From assembly GCA_964602845.1 (NCBI GenBank), contig CAZRSW010000013.1:1-52245 (forward strand): DNA of 52,245 bases. The letters run 5' to 3'. The position numbers were made by a program, and so were the translations under genes. Under the pieces are notes generated by a model. The model worked only from the letters and a program-made list of their open reading frames with translations. It searched no databases and was not told the origin of the DNA. How positions within the stretch are numbered: position 1 is the stretch's first letter; each line of letters begins with the position of its first letter. Source of the stretch: CAZRSW01 sp964602845 (GTDB taxonomy: Bacteria > Chloroflexota > Dehalococcoidia > Lucifugimonadales > UBA826). Positions 26,060 through 33,749 of the stretch are shown piece after piece.

Positions 26060-26823
26060 TTACCTATTACTTCAATCTCGTACTCATTATCATTTACCAA
26101 TTTTTCAATACCCTTGTAATCGTCAATACTAGCGAGTGGATCAAACTTCAGATAATCACCCGGTTCCACTAGAGCAGGAGACTCTCTATATTCATCAAAC
26201 AATTTCAATGGCGTCTTACCAATCAACCGCCAGCCACCCGGACTTGCAACCGGATAAACTCCTGTCTGTGATTCCGCAATCGCCACAGATCCTGCCGGGA
26301 CCTCAAGCCTTGGGGAAGGTAATCTTGGGCACGCTAGGCCACTGGGCAGATCTCCCAAATATGGAAATCCCGGAGAAAAACCCAGACCGTAAACTAGATA
26401 TTCCTTTTCACTGTGTATCGCAATCACTTCTTCCACTGAATAACCGGTTTCCTGTGCCACAGATTCAAGGTCAGGACCATAGCTATCCCCGTACAGTGTC
26501 GGTAGTACAACGATTCTCTTTGACTCATTCACTTCCAAGAAATCCATGGTTGCAATACGCAAAACACACTTCTTAAGTCCATCATAAGAAACTGCCATAG
26601 GATCAAAATGGATTACGAAAGAAGAATAGGTCGGAACCAATTCGACAATACCAGGTAAATTTTCTGCAACTATATGGGTGCAAATGTCATGAACACGACG
26701 ATTAATAGACGGACTTATCTCCGTCCCTATCTCCACAAGAATGGCACTATCACCCATCACACGAAAAATAGGGGCAGACACTTTATCTTCTACCAATCCT
26801 TTTTCATCCGATGTGAGAGTCAT
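26056..26823 (-). CDS. pxpB: 5-oxoprolinase subunit B (KipI/PxpB family)
   Basis: This 255-residue protein is the allophanate-hydrolase-subunit-1-like partner of PxpC. It has the N-terminal GDSAILVEIG (about 24-33), PTYSSFVIHFDP, the central VVLPTLYGDSYGPDLESVA, and the cyclophilin-like C-terminal motif YGLGFSPGFPYLGDLP followed by CPRLPSPRLEVPAGSVAIA. It overlaps pxpA and pxpC by four bases each, so the three are translationally coupled. Kinase inhibition as for B. subtilis KipI is unlikely in this complete pxpABC context. Confidence 0.93.
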   Translation of the reverse strand: MTLTSDEKGLVEDKVSAPIFRVMGDSAILVEIGTEISPSINRRVHDICTHIVAENLPGIVELVPTYSSFVIHFDPMAVSYDGLKKCVLRIATMDFLEVNESKRIVVLPTLYGDSYGPDLESVAQETGYSVEEVIAIHSEKEYLVYGLGFSPGFPYLGDLPSGLACPRLPSPRLEVPAGSVAIAESQTGVYPVASPGGWRLIGKTPLKLFDEYRESPALVEPGDYLKFDPLASIDDYKGIEKLVNDNEYEIEVIGK

Positions 26824-27590
26824 TCTTGGAGTGATTCCGATAAATTCACCAACGCAACTTGGTTGGATATAAGTTCAGATTTCAATTTTCTGGCCATATT
26901 AACGGCTCCGGGGGTATCGCCATGCAAACACAAGCTATCGGCCTCTATATCAATCACATCTCCATTCACCGAAACCACCTTGTTCTCTATTATCATTCGC
27001 AAACTACGATCAACAACTTCATCAATATCCTGGATAACAGCTCCACTTTTACTCCGAGGCACCAAAGTACCATCACTGTTAAACCCTCTATCAGCAAAAA
27101 CCTCCCTCCCGACTTTTAGACCCATCTCTGCTGCAATATCCACCCATATAGACCCCGAAAGAGCCAAAAGAATCAAATCCCGATCAAATTCCAAGAGCGC
27201 CTCACAAATTGCTTTCGCAATGATCGGGTCACTCACCGCCTGATTATACATGGCTCCATGAGGCTTAACATGTTGTATATTCTTGCTCTTCGTAAAGGCA
27301 ATCAAAGCACCAATTTGGTAAATTATTATGTCTTTCAACTCTTTTGGATCCATCTGCATATTACGACGACCAAACCCATTGAGATCTGGATAGCTAGGAT
27401 GAGCGCCAATAGCAACATTATTTTCCTCAGCAAGATCAACAGTCTTACGCATCCACACTGGATCACCAGCATGAAAACCGCAAGCTATATTGGCAGAGGT
27501 GATATGCTTGATGACTTCCCCATCATCCCCCATGTTGTATAATCCAAAACTCTCACCCATGTCACAATTCAGATCAACTTTTGCGACCAT
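26820..27590 (-). CDS. pxpA: 5-oxoprolinase subunit A (LamB/YcsF family)
   Basis: This 256-residue TIM-barrel-like hydrolase subunit opens with VDLNCDMGESFGLY (4-17), followed by ITSANIACGFHAGDP, NVAIGAHPSYPDLNGFGRR, the VKPHGAMYN motif (about 107) and EVFADRGFNSDGTLVPRS near the C-terminal third. LCLHGDTPGA ends the active region. I chose the ATG at 27590 because GGAG then lies six bases upstream; the ATG two codons earlier touches that sequence. It is the first gene of the pxpA-pxpB-pxpC-reductase operon and is divergent from a LysR gene. Confidence 0.94.
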   Translation of the reverse strand: MVAKVDLNCDMGESFGLYNMGDDGEVIKHITSANIACGFHAGDPVWMRKTVDLAEENNVAIGAHPSYPDLNGFGRRNMQMDPKELKDIIIYQIGALIAFTKSKNIQHVKPHGAMYNQAVSDPIIAKAICEALLEFDRDLILLALSGSIWVDIAAEMGLKVGREVFADRGFNSDGTLVPRSKSGAVIQDIDEVVDRSLRMIIENKVVSVNGDVIDIEADSLCLHGDTPGAVNMARKLKSELISNQVALVNLSESLQE

Positions 27591-27651
27591 TTTCATCTCC
27601 GTTCAAACTATCCTTTAATTAACGATAACAAACACGGACGTATTAGGAACA

Positions 27652-27667
27652 ATATTCTATTGAATAT
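27652..27667. promoter_or_regulatory. Inverted repeat, candidate LysR site proximal to pxpA
   Basis: ATATTC (27652-27657) and GAATAT (27662-27667) are separated by TATT, about 62 bases upstream of the pxpA start. It shares the ATTC...GAAT core with the repeat at 27828. Confidence 0.35.
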
Positions 27668-27805
27668 ATGCTACCAACAAAGTATATCCGCAAATGGCCT
27701 GACAAATGACGAAATGCAACCACAAAACTTGATGTAAACCCAGGCAACATCAAATATTGGTCTAACTCACCCTTCTAAATAAGGTACCATTCACATAAAT
27801 AACTA

Positions 27806-27823
27806 AATCACTCACAAGTGATT
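27806..27823. promoter_or_regulatory. Inverted repeat, candidate regulator site
   Basis: AATCACT (27806-27812) and AGTGATT (27817-27823) form a perfect 7-bp inverted repeat with a CACA spacer, about 150 bases before the LysR start codon. Confidence 0.4.
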
Positions 27824-27827
27824 ATGC

Positions 27828-27841
27828 AAATTCGAGAATTT
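27828..27841. promoter_or_regulatory. Perfect inverted repeat, candidate LysR recognition site
   Basis: AAATTC (27828-27833), GA, GAATTT (27836-27841) is a perfect 14-bp palindrome-like element five bases after the previous repeat. Its size fits a LysR-type recognition site. Confidence 0.42.
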
Positions 27842-27974
27842 AAATACCTCGGGCTGGAAATCGGACAAACGTAGCCTACCAAACTAACGTAGATTCGGAG
27901 TATATGTCACAATACTACACTTACACTGGGCCATTTGATGAATTAACAGCACAACCCACTTGTAAGATCACCTT

Positions 27975-28892
27975 ATGAAACCATTAAACTTAAACAAATT
28001 AAAGATATTTCATACTGCCGCACTCGTTGGGAAACTTTCAAAGGCCGCAGATATACTAGATATCAGTCAACCTGCTGTATCTATGCATATAAAACAGATT
28101 GAAGAAAGTTACGGGGGGCCGGTGTTTGAAAGATCCGCAACCGGGGTAGATCTAACAGAACTTGGCGAAATCATATTTAAATACACTGAACAGATCGTAT
28201 ACCTAGAAAAAACCATGATAGATGCAATCGATCAATTCAGTCATACAGGATCTGGGAATGTATCGATAGCGGCATCGTCAACCCCCGGGAACTATATATT
28301 GCCTTGGTTTATAGGTGGGTTCGTCAAAGATCATCCGAACATTAACGTCTCGTTAGCCATTACAAACACAGAAAACGTCCTGTCCCAATTACTTAGCCGG
28401 GTAATAGACCTAGGGATAGGCGGTGCCGAGTCTGAAACATTGGGAATCACTTCATTTCCGCTTGCCATGGACCGCATCGTCCTTGTATGCAAATCCCAGG
28501 ATTATGAGTATCTACGAGATATTCCACTGAATGAACTCATAATGGGCGACCTGATCATGCGTGAAGCAGGTTCGGCCACTAGAATGGTTGCAGAAAAGCA
28601 TTTGAATTCTATGAATTTATCGGTCCGGCCTACACTGGAGCTGAGCAACAATGAAGCTATTAAGAGCGCCGTTCGATCGGGTCTCGGTATATCCATACTT
28701 TCGGCTTATTCCGTGGAAGCAGAGATAGCAGCAGGATCAGTAAAAATAATTGATAACAATGACTGGGACTGTTCCCGACGTATTAACGTCTATTACAGAG
28801 ATGATGATCTTCGGACACCAGCAGCCTCAGTCCTAATACAGGCCCTTAGGAATTATAGTGAGATGACGGGAAAGGATAAGTTTACGGTCTAG
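27975..28892 (+). CDS. LysR-family transcriptional regulator
   Basis: This 305-residue protein has an N-terminal winged helix-turn-helix (about 4-63: LNKLKIFHTAALVGKLSKAA, then DISQPAVSMHIKQIEESYGG) and a periplasmic-binding-protein-like effector domain (about 90-295). FERSATGVDLTELGE matches the usual wing region. It is divergent from the pxp operon, which it probably controls. An effector such as 5-oxoproline or a related acid is inferred from context only. The start ATG has a weak Shine-Dalgarno. tRNA-Gly follows on the opposite strand. Confidence 0.93.
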   Translation: MKPLNLNKLKIFHTAALVGKLSKAADILDISQPAVSMHIKQIEESYGGPVFERSATGVDLTELGEIIFKYTEQIVYLEKTMIDAIDQFSHTGSGNVSIAASSTPGNYILPWFIGGFVKDHPNINVSLAITNTENVLSQLLSRVIDLGIGGAESETLGITSFPLAMDRIVLVCKSQDYEYLRDIPLNELIMGDLIMREAGSATRMVAEKHLNSMNLSVRPTLELSNNEAIKSAVRSGLGISILSAYSVEAEIAAGSVKIIDNNDWDCSRRINVYYRDDDLRTPAASVLIQALRNYSEMTGKDKFTV

Positions 28893-28907
28893 CATGATTA
28901 ACGATGC

Positions 28908-28982
28908 TGGAGCGGCAGAAGGGATTTGAACCCTCGGCCTCGTCCTTGGGAGGGACGCGCTCTACCCCTGAGCTACTGCCGC
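28908..28982 (-). tRNA. tRNA-Gly (anticodon CCC)
   Basis: Read on the minus strand, the cloverleaf is complete: acceptor GCGGCAG/CTGCCGC, D-arm GCTCAGGGGTAGAGC, anticodon stem CGTCC/GGACG with loop CTCCCAA (anticodon CCC), variable AGGCC, T-arm GAGGG/CCCTT with loop TTCAAAT, discriminator T. The following CCA appears encoded. Confidence 0.96.
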
Positions 28983-29002
28983 AATATTAGAGTTGTCCTA
29001 GG

Positions 29003-29008
29003 ATTATA
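29003..29008 (-). promoter_or_regulatory. Candidate -10 box for tRNA-Gly
   Basis: TATAAT on the minus strand lies 20 bases before the 5' end of the tRNA. No convincing -35 hexamer was found at the right spacing. Confidence 0.4.
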
Positions 29009-29057
29009 GGATTGTAACAACTACCCATCGCACTCACAACTAAAAAGGAGATTTCCA

Positions 29058-29402
29058 ATGACACTCAAACCACTAATATTAGAGTTAGGGACAGGAATAG
29101 ATTTACACGGACAAAATGCTACGGAAGCCGCTCGTCGAGCGGTATGGAATGCCATCCACCAAAGCAGTCTTGTGGGGTTGAATCTCTTTGGTGGCGACAC
29201 ATCCAGAACCATGACTGTAGATGTAACGGTTGCTATTACAAGGCCCAATGAAGTAGACCATGAAACCGTCCTTAAAACACTACCTCATGGAACTGGAAGA
29301 CTTACTCTTATTCAGGGAGGTATGGAGATAGAAGGTAACGAAGGCTCGGCCGACTACACCTTAGTTGCAAACGCAGCAGTTATTGTAAAAGTGGCCGTTT
29401 AG
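29058..29402 (+). CDS. Lin0512-family protein
   Basis: This 114-residue protein has the features of the Lin0512 family: ILELGTGIDLHGQNATEAARRAVWNAI (7-33, with the LHGQ motif), GDTSRTMTVDVTVAI (about 46-60), and a Gly-rich HGTGRLTLIQGGMEIEG stretch. The family is a small a/b protein of unknown function that often has paired paralogues; here only one copy is seen. Start: ATG with AAGGAG seven bases upstream. It sits alone between tRNA-Gly and tRNA-Ile. Confidence 0.8.
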   Translation: MTLKPLILELGTGIDLHGQNATEAARRAVWNAIHQSSLVGLNLFGGDTSRTMTVDVTVAITRPNEVDHETVLKTLPHGTGRLTLIQGGMEIEGNEGSADYTLVANAAVIVKVAV

Positions 29403-29583
29403 GCTCATATTTTCACACCTATAAGGCAATCCCACAGGATTTATGGTCGAGCGTAAGGTGATAGAATTATAGCTCGTTACCGTTCACTTATGGACCGTTG
29501 CGTCACTTGTAATAACAGAATTACGGTTCTATATATGCAACCTTTTTGATAAGATCTTCGACAACTTAACAATAGTGAGAAAT

Positions 29584-29660
29584 GGGCCTGTAGCTCAGGC
29601 GGTTAGAGCGCAGTCCTGATAAGACTGAGGTCCCTGGTTCGAGTCCAGGCAGGCCCACCA
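29584..29660 (+). tRNA. tRNA-Ile (anticodon GAT)
   Basis: A complete cloverleaf: acceptor GGGCCTG/CAGGCCC, D-arm GCTCAGGCGGTTAGAGC, anticodon stem CAGTC/GACTG with loop CTGATAA (anticodon GAT), T-arm CCTGG/CCAGG with loop TTCGAGT, discriminator A and encoded CCA. No rRNA genes are near, although tRNA-Ile(GAT) often lies in rRNA operons. Confidence 0.97.
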
Positions 29661-29761
29661 TTTCTTCACACGAGTATTCCATATTTTACCCAGCAGCACC
29701 CAGTTTAACCTCGATCATTATAGGGATAGCGACCGAAAACCTTTTCTTACAAGCAACAAAT

Positions 29762-30601
29762 TTACACGTTATCAGTCTCTAAGGTCATCCCTTCTGCCAG
29801 CGCCCTTTCACGGGCATAGGCACAGTTTTCGCAAGATTCATTGGGCATAGGAACATCCTTTGAATTCAAAACTGCGATCATTTCCATGATTCTAGGCTCT
29901 ATCCATCCGACATCCCAGTCATACGGTACTAAAGTCTCCTCAAAGCCCATCACCCCATAAAACCCTTTCGCTGACCGAACAGCATTACAAACATAAAAAT
30001 AACAGGTCCGGCTCACTTCATGCCCCATCCCAATCAACAAATAGGCATAAAAATCCAGTTGTATTTTGTAACTTTGGTGATAAACATATGCTAAATATCC
30101 TTCCGTAGTAATTGGTCTAGAATTTGACTGGGACTTGTAATCAACAATGATCAACTCGCCAGAATTAACGTCCTGCCACACATCATCAACACCTCCATGC
30201 AAGATTATGTTGGTACCAGCTACCCTATACTCCAACCCGTGGTGAAGTGAATCTCTCCAATCATCAATATCAGGGTGTTCATACGGCAAGACCCCATCCA
30301 AACCATATTCACCAAATATTCTGTGGGGAACACCATTTATTCTGCATTCATCAAACTCTTTTTTCAGTAAAATATCCGTCGTTTCATTAAGGGTCCAACG
30401 TGGTATAGAAGGATATACAATGCCTCCCACACGGTCGAGATAAAAACACCTCCGGCAGGACAAGAAATCAGTAAATTTGCTCCGACTTATCTTAAATATT
30501 TCTTTTTGATCAGGAACATACATACTTCGAGCGGTTTTACGTAAACCGGTAGCCTTCACAAATTCACCTTTAGAATTCCTTTTGAGACTAATCATAGCCA
30601 A
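29762..30601 (-). CDS. PD-(D/E)XK nuclease-superfamily protein, Cas4/RecB-like with Cys pairs
   Basis: This 279-residue protein has the metal-nuclease core: GGVDDVWQ (136-143) with Asp139/Asp140, then GELIIVDYKSQS (149-159) with Asp154 and Lys156, and QLDFYAYLL (181-189), matching the QxxxY motif of RecB-type nucleases. Cys49 and Cys52 (SCRRC) near the start and Cys257 and Cys260 (CENC) near the end frame the domain, as the iron-sulphur Cys of Cas4/AddB proteins do, though those usually split 1+3. A partly basic N-terminal 40 residues precede the first Cys. No cas gene or CRISPR is in the window. It is probably a DNA-repair or DNA-end-processing enzyme, but the substrate is unknown. Confidence 0.8.
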   Translation of the reverse strand: MAMISLKRNSKGEFVKATGLRKTARSMYVPDQKEIFKISRSKFTDFLSCRRCFYLDRVGGIVYPSIPRWTLNETTDILLKKEFDECRINGVPHRIFGEYGLDGVLPYEHPDIDDWRDSLHHGLEYRVAGTNIILHGGVDDVWQDVNSGELIIVDYKSQSNSRPITTEGYLAYVYHQSYKIQLDFYAYLLIGMGHEVSRTCYFYVCNAVRSAKGFYGVMGFEETLVPYDWDVGWIEPRIMEMIAVLNSKDVPMPNESCENCAYARERALAEGMTLETDNV

Positions 30602-30690
30602 CTCCTAAAATAACTATGTTATGCATATCGAACGAAATTGATGTCAGGACGCATACCCTGTTTCTTATCTAAAAAACGTCGGTGCTTTAT

Positions 30691-31950
30691 CTAGCGATTT
30701 ATTGCAGCATTTATACCATCAATACGATCTGATAGAGGCGGATGGCTATAATTTAGCAAAACATACATAGGATGCGGATCCAAGTTAGATAAATTATCCG
30801 CAGCGAGTTTCTTCAACCCTCCCACCAGCGGAGTAGCATCGTCTAAGTACTCACAAGCCCACTTGTCCGCGGATTTTTCGTTATGCCTCGATATCATTTG
30901 ACTAAACAATGACAAAATCATTTCCATCGGTTTATACAACAATCCAAAAAAGAGTAATCCAGCGTAAATTGGTAACTGTGATGAGTCAGATACAGCTCCC
31001 ATTTTAAACGCCTCATATAAACCTGGTCTTTCTAGAAAAATCGATAAAACCCACAGAATAATACCGCTATGTAAAACCCCTATCGCCAACCCCTTTTTTA
31101 TATGCCCTTTTTTATAATGACCTATCTCGTGAGCAACGACAGCAACTATCTCTTCCCGGGTATGTTTGCTAATTAGAGTGTCAAATAACGCTATTCGTTT
31201 AGTACGACCTATACCGGTGAAAAAAGCATTAGAGTGATTCGACCTTTTCGAACCATCGATAACGAATATATCAGATATTCTAAAATCTACATTACTTGCA
31301 AAACTGAAAATGGCCTCCCTCAAGTCCCCATCTTCCAGGGGCTCAAATTTATTGAACAATGGCATTATCCACAGTGGTGCTATTACTTGTAAAACTACGG
31401 AAAATATCGTCAAAACAACCCAGCAATACACCCAATCAAATCTTATATCTGCCCCAAATAAAAGCAGAACCACGGCAAGTAGTGGTATACCTAAAGCGGC
31501 CGACAGTAACAGTGCTTTAATCGAATCCAAGGCGAATGTTGCAATAGTAGTATTGTTAAATCCGTATTTTTTTTCGATGACAAAAGTAGAATATAGACCA
31601 AAGGGTATTGAAAACATCGTGGATATCAGAACGAATACCCCAATATAAAATATGCCCTGTAAAATAAAAATGGATGACCAATCAGTAACTACGGAATGTA
31701 TCCAGTTGAAGCCACCAAATATCCAGAATACGCCTAATGCAACTAATCCTAAGCTAGTTGATATGATGCCAAAATAACTCTTATCCCTCGTATATCTTTG
31801 AGATCTTTCATATTCATTTTCTTCATATATGGATTGCAACTGTAGAGGAGCAACATCGCTCAATCTCCGATTATTCAAGAATTCACTTAGTACATTCAGA
31901 AAATATTCAGCAATAATCGCGACAACTATGACGACTAAATACCAGTTCAT
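30691..31950 (-). CDS. M48-family membrane metalloprotease (Ste24/CAAX protease 1-like)
   Basis: This 419-residue protein has about six to seven membrane helices. The zinc site is HEIGH (His274, Glu275, His278) inside VVAHEIGHYKKGHIKKG, and the third ligand lies in NEKSADKWACEYL in the C-terminal part. The PLFNKFEPLEDGDL segment just before the catalytic domain and IPFGLYSTFVIEKKYGFN (about 115-132) are typical of Ste24-type enzymes. In eukaryotes Ste24 cleaves prenylated proteins. Bacterial homologues probably act in membrane-protein quality control. The gene is monocistronic and divergent from thiL. Confidence 0.92.
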   Translation of the reverse strand: MNWYLVVIVVAIIAEYFLNVLSEFLNNRRLSDVAPLQLQSIYEENEYERSQRYTRDKSYFGIISTSLGLVALGVFWIFGGFNWIHSVVTDWSSIFILQGIFYIGVFVLISTMFSIPFGLYSTFVIEKKYGFNNTTIATFALDSIKALLLSAALGIPLLAVVLLLFGADIRFDWVYCWVVLTIFSVVLQVIAPLWIMPLFNKFEPLEDGDLREAIFSFASNVDFRISDIFVIDGSKRSNHSNAFFTGIGRTKRIALFDTLISKHTREEIVAVVAHEIGHYKKGHIKKGLAIGVLHSGIILWVLSIFLERPGLYEAFKMGAVSDSSQLPIYAGLLFFGLLYKPMEMILSLFSQMISRHNEKSADKWACEYLDDATPLVGGLKKLAADNLSNLDPHPMYVLLNYSHPPLSDRIDGINAAINR

Positions 31951-32297
31951 TCGTCCCTCACATATGTTTTTACAAAATATTTACCGCAACACAGGATTTT
32001 GCGATCCTACATATTTTTCTCTCTACACATATATCTACAAACATACCCATTCATATTAAATACACTTCCTCAAGGGATACAAAAGACTATCTGTGCAATG
32101 TAATCAACCTGCTTTAAAATCGTTGTTATACTGTTGGCAATACAGTACATGTACCATAATGATATATCTTCCAATTACCGAATTGCCACAAAACAAAATA
32201 GATGCCAAAAAGCAAAGAACATTCTTATAATAATGGACCGACGTATACTAAGATCAGCTAATCCCAACAATGGTAACAGGCTAGGGTCAAAACTAAC
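31951..32297. other. Divergent intergenic region, M48 protease / thiL
   Basis: This 347-base AT-rich stretch has no gene. It holds an extended -10-like TGTTATACT (32124-32132), a 10-bp palindrome GTACATGTAC (32145-32154) and a second TATAAT (32226-32231), all plausible for thiL transcription. There is no thiamine-pyrophosphate riboswitch core. Confidence 0.4.
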
Positions 32298-33302
32298 TTG
32301 GAAAGAATAAAGGACATCGGCGAGTTCGATTTAATAACTCGGCTTGAGAACATACTTGGAAAAAGTATTACTCAAAATCCGGGTGGGATTCATTTGTCCA
32401 TTGGAGACGACACCGCTGTTCTAAATCCTCAAGAAGACATTCAATTATTGACTACAGATACAATGGTAGAGAACGTCCACTTTTTACCAGGAATTACTTC
32501 TATGAAAGATCTGGGATGGAAATCCATTGCTAGTAATTATAGCGACGTTGCGTCCATGGGAGGACGACCACTTTCGGTGGTCATCACACTAGGGCTGAAG
32601 CCAAACCAATACGTTAAAGATGTTGAAGATATCTATCACGGAGTTCGTGATCATTGTAGCAATTACGGAGGGTACATCGTTGGTGGTGACATCGTTAGAT
32701 CGGAGACATTCTTCATATCAGTGACCGTACTCGGAGTAAATGAATCAAAAACATTTATGAGTCGTACCAACGCTAGTCCAGGCGATCAAATTGCCGTCAC
32801 TGGTGAAATCGGCAGCGCCGCTGCTGGGCTAGAATTACTTAGCCATGGAAAGACTGCTACCCATAATATACCTAGTCAATTTATTGCCGCGCACAATCGA
32901 CCCATTCCCAAAATCCAAGCAGGCACAAAACTGCTTGAATCAGGTGTTAAAACAGCAATGGACATCAGTGATGGGCTGGTAGGCGACTTAATGAAAATCT
33001 GTCATTCTAGTGACGTTTCTGCAACCATAGAACTGGATCGCATACCAATCAATAGGGACCTCAAGAATTACTTTCCCGATGATTGGCTAAAACTGGTATT
33101 AGGTGGAGGTGAAGACTATGAACTCTTATTCACCGCCCCTGAACACGTCATGACATGCCTGCCGGATGATGTGAAAGGGTCAAGCACAATCATTGGAACT
33201 ATTAATAACGGCCCACCCGAAGTAATACTTTCCGATGTCAACGGAAATAGGCATACCACAGGGGACATCGGCTGGGATCACTTCCAAACACTCAAATCAT
33301 AA
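32298..33302 (+). CDS. thiL: Thiamine-monophosphate kinase
   Basis: This 334-residue enzyme phosphorylates thiamine phosphate to thiamine diphosphate, the last cofactor step. It shows the PurM-like fold motifs: IGDDTAVL (35-42), TTDTMVENVHF (52-62), GWKSIASNYSDVASMGGRP (about 72-90), VGGDIVRS (about 126) and the C-terminal AMDISDGLVGDL and GGGEDYELLFT. The start is a TTG; the MERIKDIGEFDLI opening matches the usual N-terminus, so this start is preferred. A small unknown gene follows after ten bases. No other thi gene is present. Confidence 0.93.
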   Translation: MERIKDIGEFDLITRLENILGKSITQNPGGIHLSIGDDTAVLNPQEDIQLLTTDTMVENVHFLPGITSMKDLGWKSIASNYSDVASMGGRPLSVVITLGLKPNQYVKDVEDIYHGVRDHCSNYGGYIVGGDIVRSETFFISVTVLGVNESKTFMSRTNASPGDQIAVTGEIGSAAAGLELLSHGKTATHNIPSQFIAAHNRPIPKIQAGTKLLESGVKTAMDISDGLVGDLMKICHSSDVSATIELDRIPINRDLKNYFPDDWLKLVLGGGEDYELLFTAPEHVMTCLPDDVKGSSTIIGTINNGPPEVILSDVNGNRHTTGDIGWDHFQTLKS

Positions 33303-33312
33303 CTGAAAAGAT

Positions 33313-33609
33313 ATGGAAACCATAACCATAAACATAGATGGGCATCATAACTACAAACCCTCTGAAATCATCTCAGACTTAAGAATAGCTGCGGAAACTC
33401 TCTATGGTCCAATGAAGTTGGTGGGATTCTGGGATTATCAAAAAGATATGCACCTCTGTCCCCAAATTGAGAAACATCAATCTTGCCCCCATAGTCTCGA
33501 TGAGAATGACGCACACTTCGTATCATATTCGACAACTTTGGAGCGCGAGCGCAATGCAACTCTCGCCATGTGGTTCCCACATGCTAATATCACCCTCTAT
33601 CTTTCTTAA
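33313..33609 (+). CDS. Small protein of unknown function downstream of thiL
   Basis: This 98-residue frame starts ten bases after the thiL stop. It opens with METITINIDGHHNYKPSEI and has a His/Cys-rich centre (HLCPQIEKHQSCPHSLDENDA, split by two residues, about 53-74). There is no signal peptide or membrane segment. The ribosome-binding site (GAAAAGAT) is weak. The clustered His and Cys could bind a metal, but no family is recognised. The close spacing and codon pattern argue for a real gene cotranscribed with thiL. Confidence 0.55.
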   Translation: METITINIDGHHNYKPSEIISDLRIAAETLYGPMKLVGFWDYQKDMHLCPQIEKHQSCPHSLDENDAHFVSYSTTLERERNATLAMWFPHANITLYLS

Positions 33610-33749
33610 AACCTAGTGATCAGCCATCATCTGATATAAAGCGTGAAGTAAGATGAGGATCAACATTTTAAAGGTATTACCCTACAGGTCAGCAAAATCC
33701 TCAGATATAAAGAGGTTTATATAAAACATGGATATGTTTAGATAGCGAA

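Larger units (their letters stand above)
27591..27974. other. Divergent control region between pxpA and lysR
   Basis: This 384-base AT-rich stretch has no credible gene. It holds three inverted repeats (entered separately at 27652, 27806 and 27828), two sharing an ATTC/GAAT half-site. A LysR gene opposite its target operon with repeats between is the classic arrangement for LysR-type control. No near-consensus promoter pair was found on either strand. Confidence 0.6.

Noticed and set aside
29762..30601. CRISPR-Cas locus suggested by the Cas4-like protein
   Set aside because: No direct-repeat array and no other cas gene occurs anywhere in the window.
32155..32297. Possible thiamine-pyrophosphate riboswitch in the thiL leader
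   Set aside because: The conserved CUGAGA and ACCUGA...GGNUAAUGCCAGCG elements are missing.
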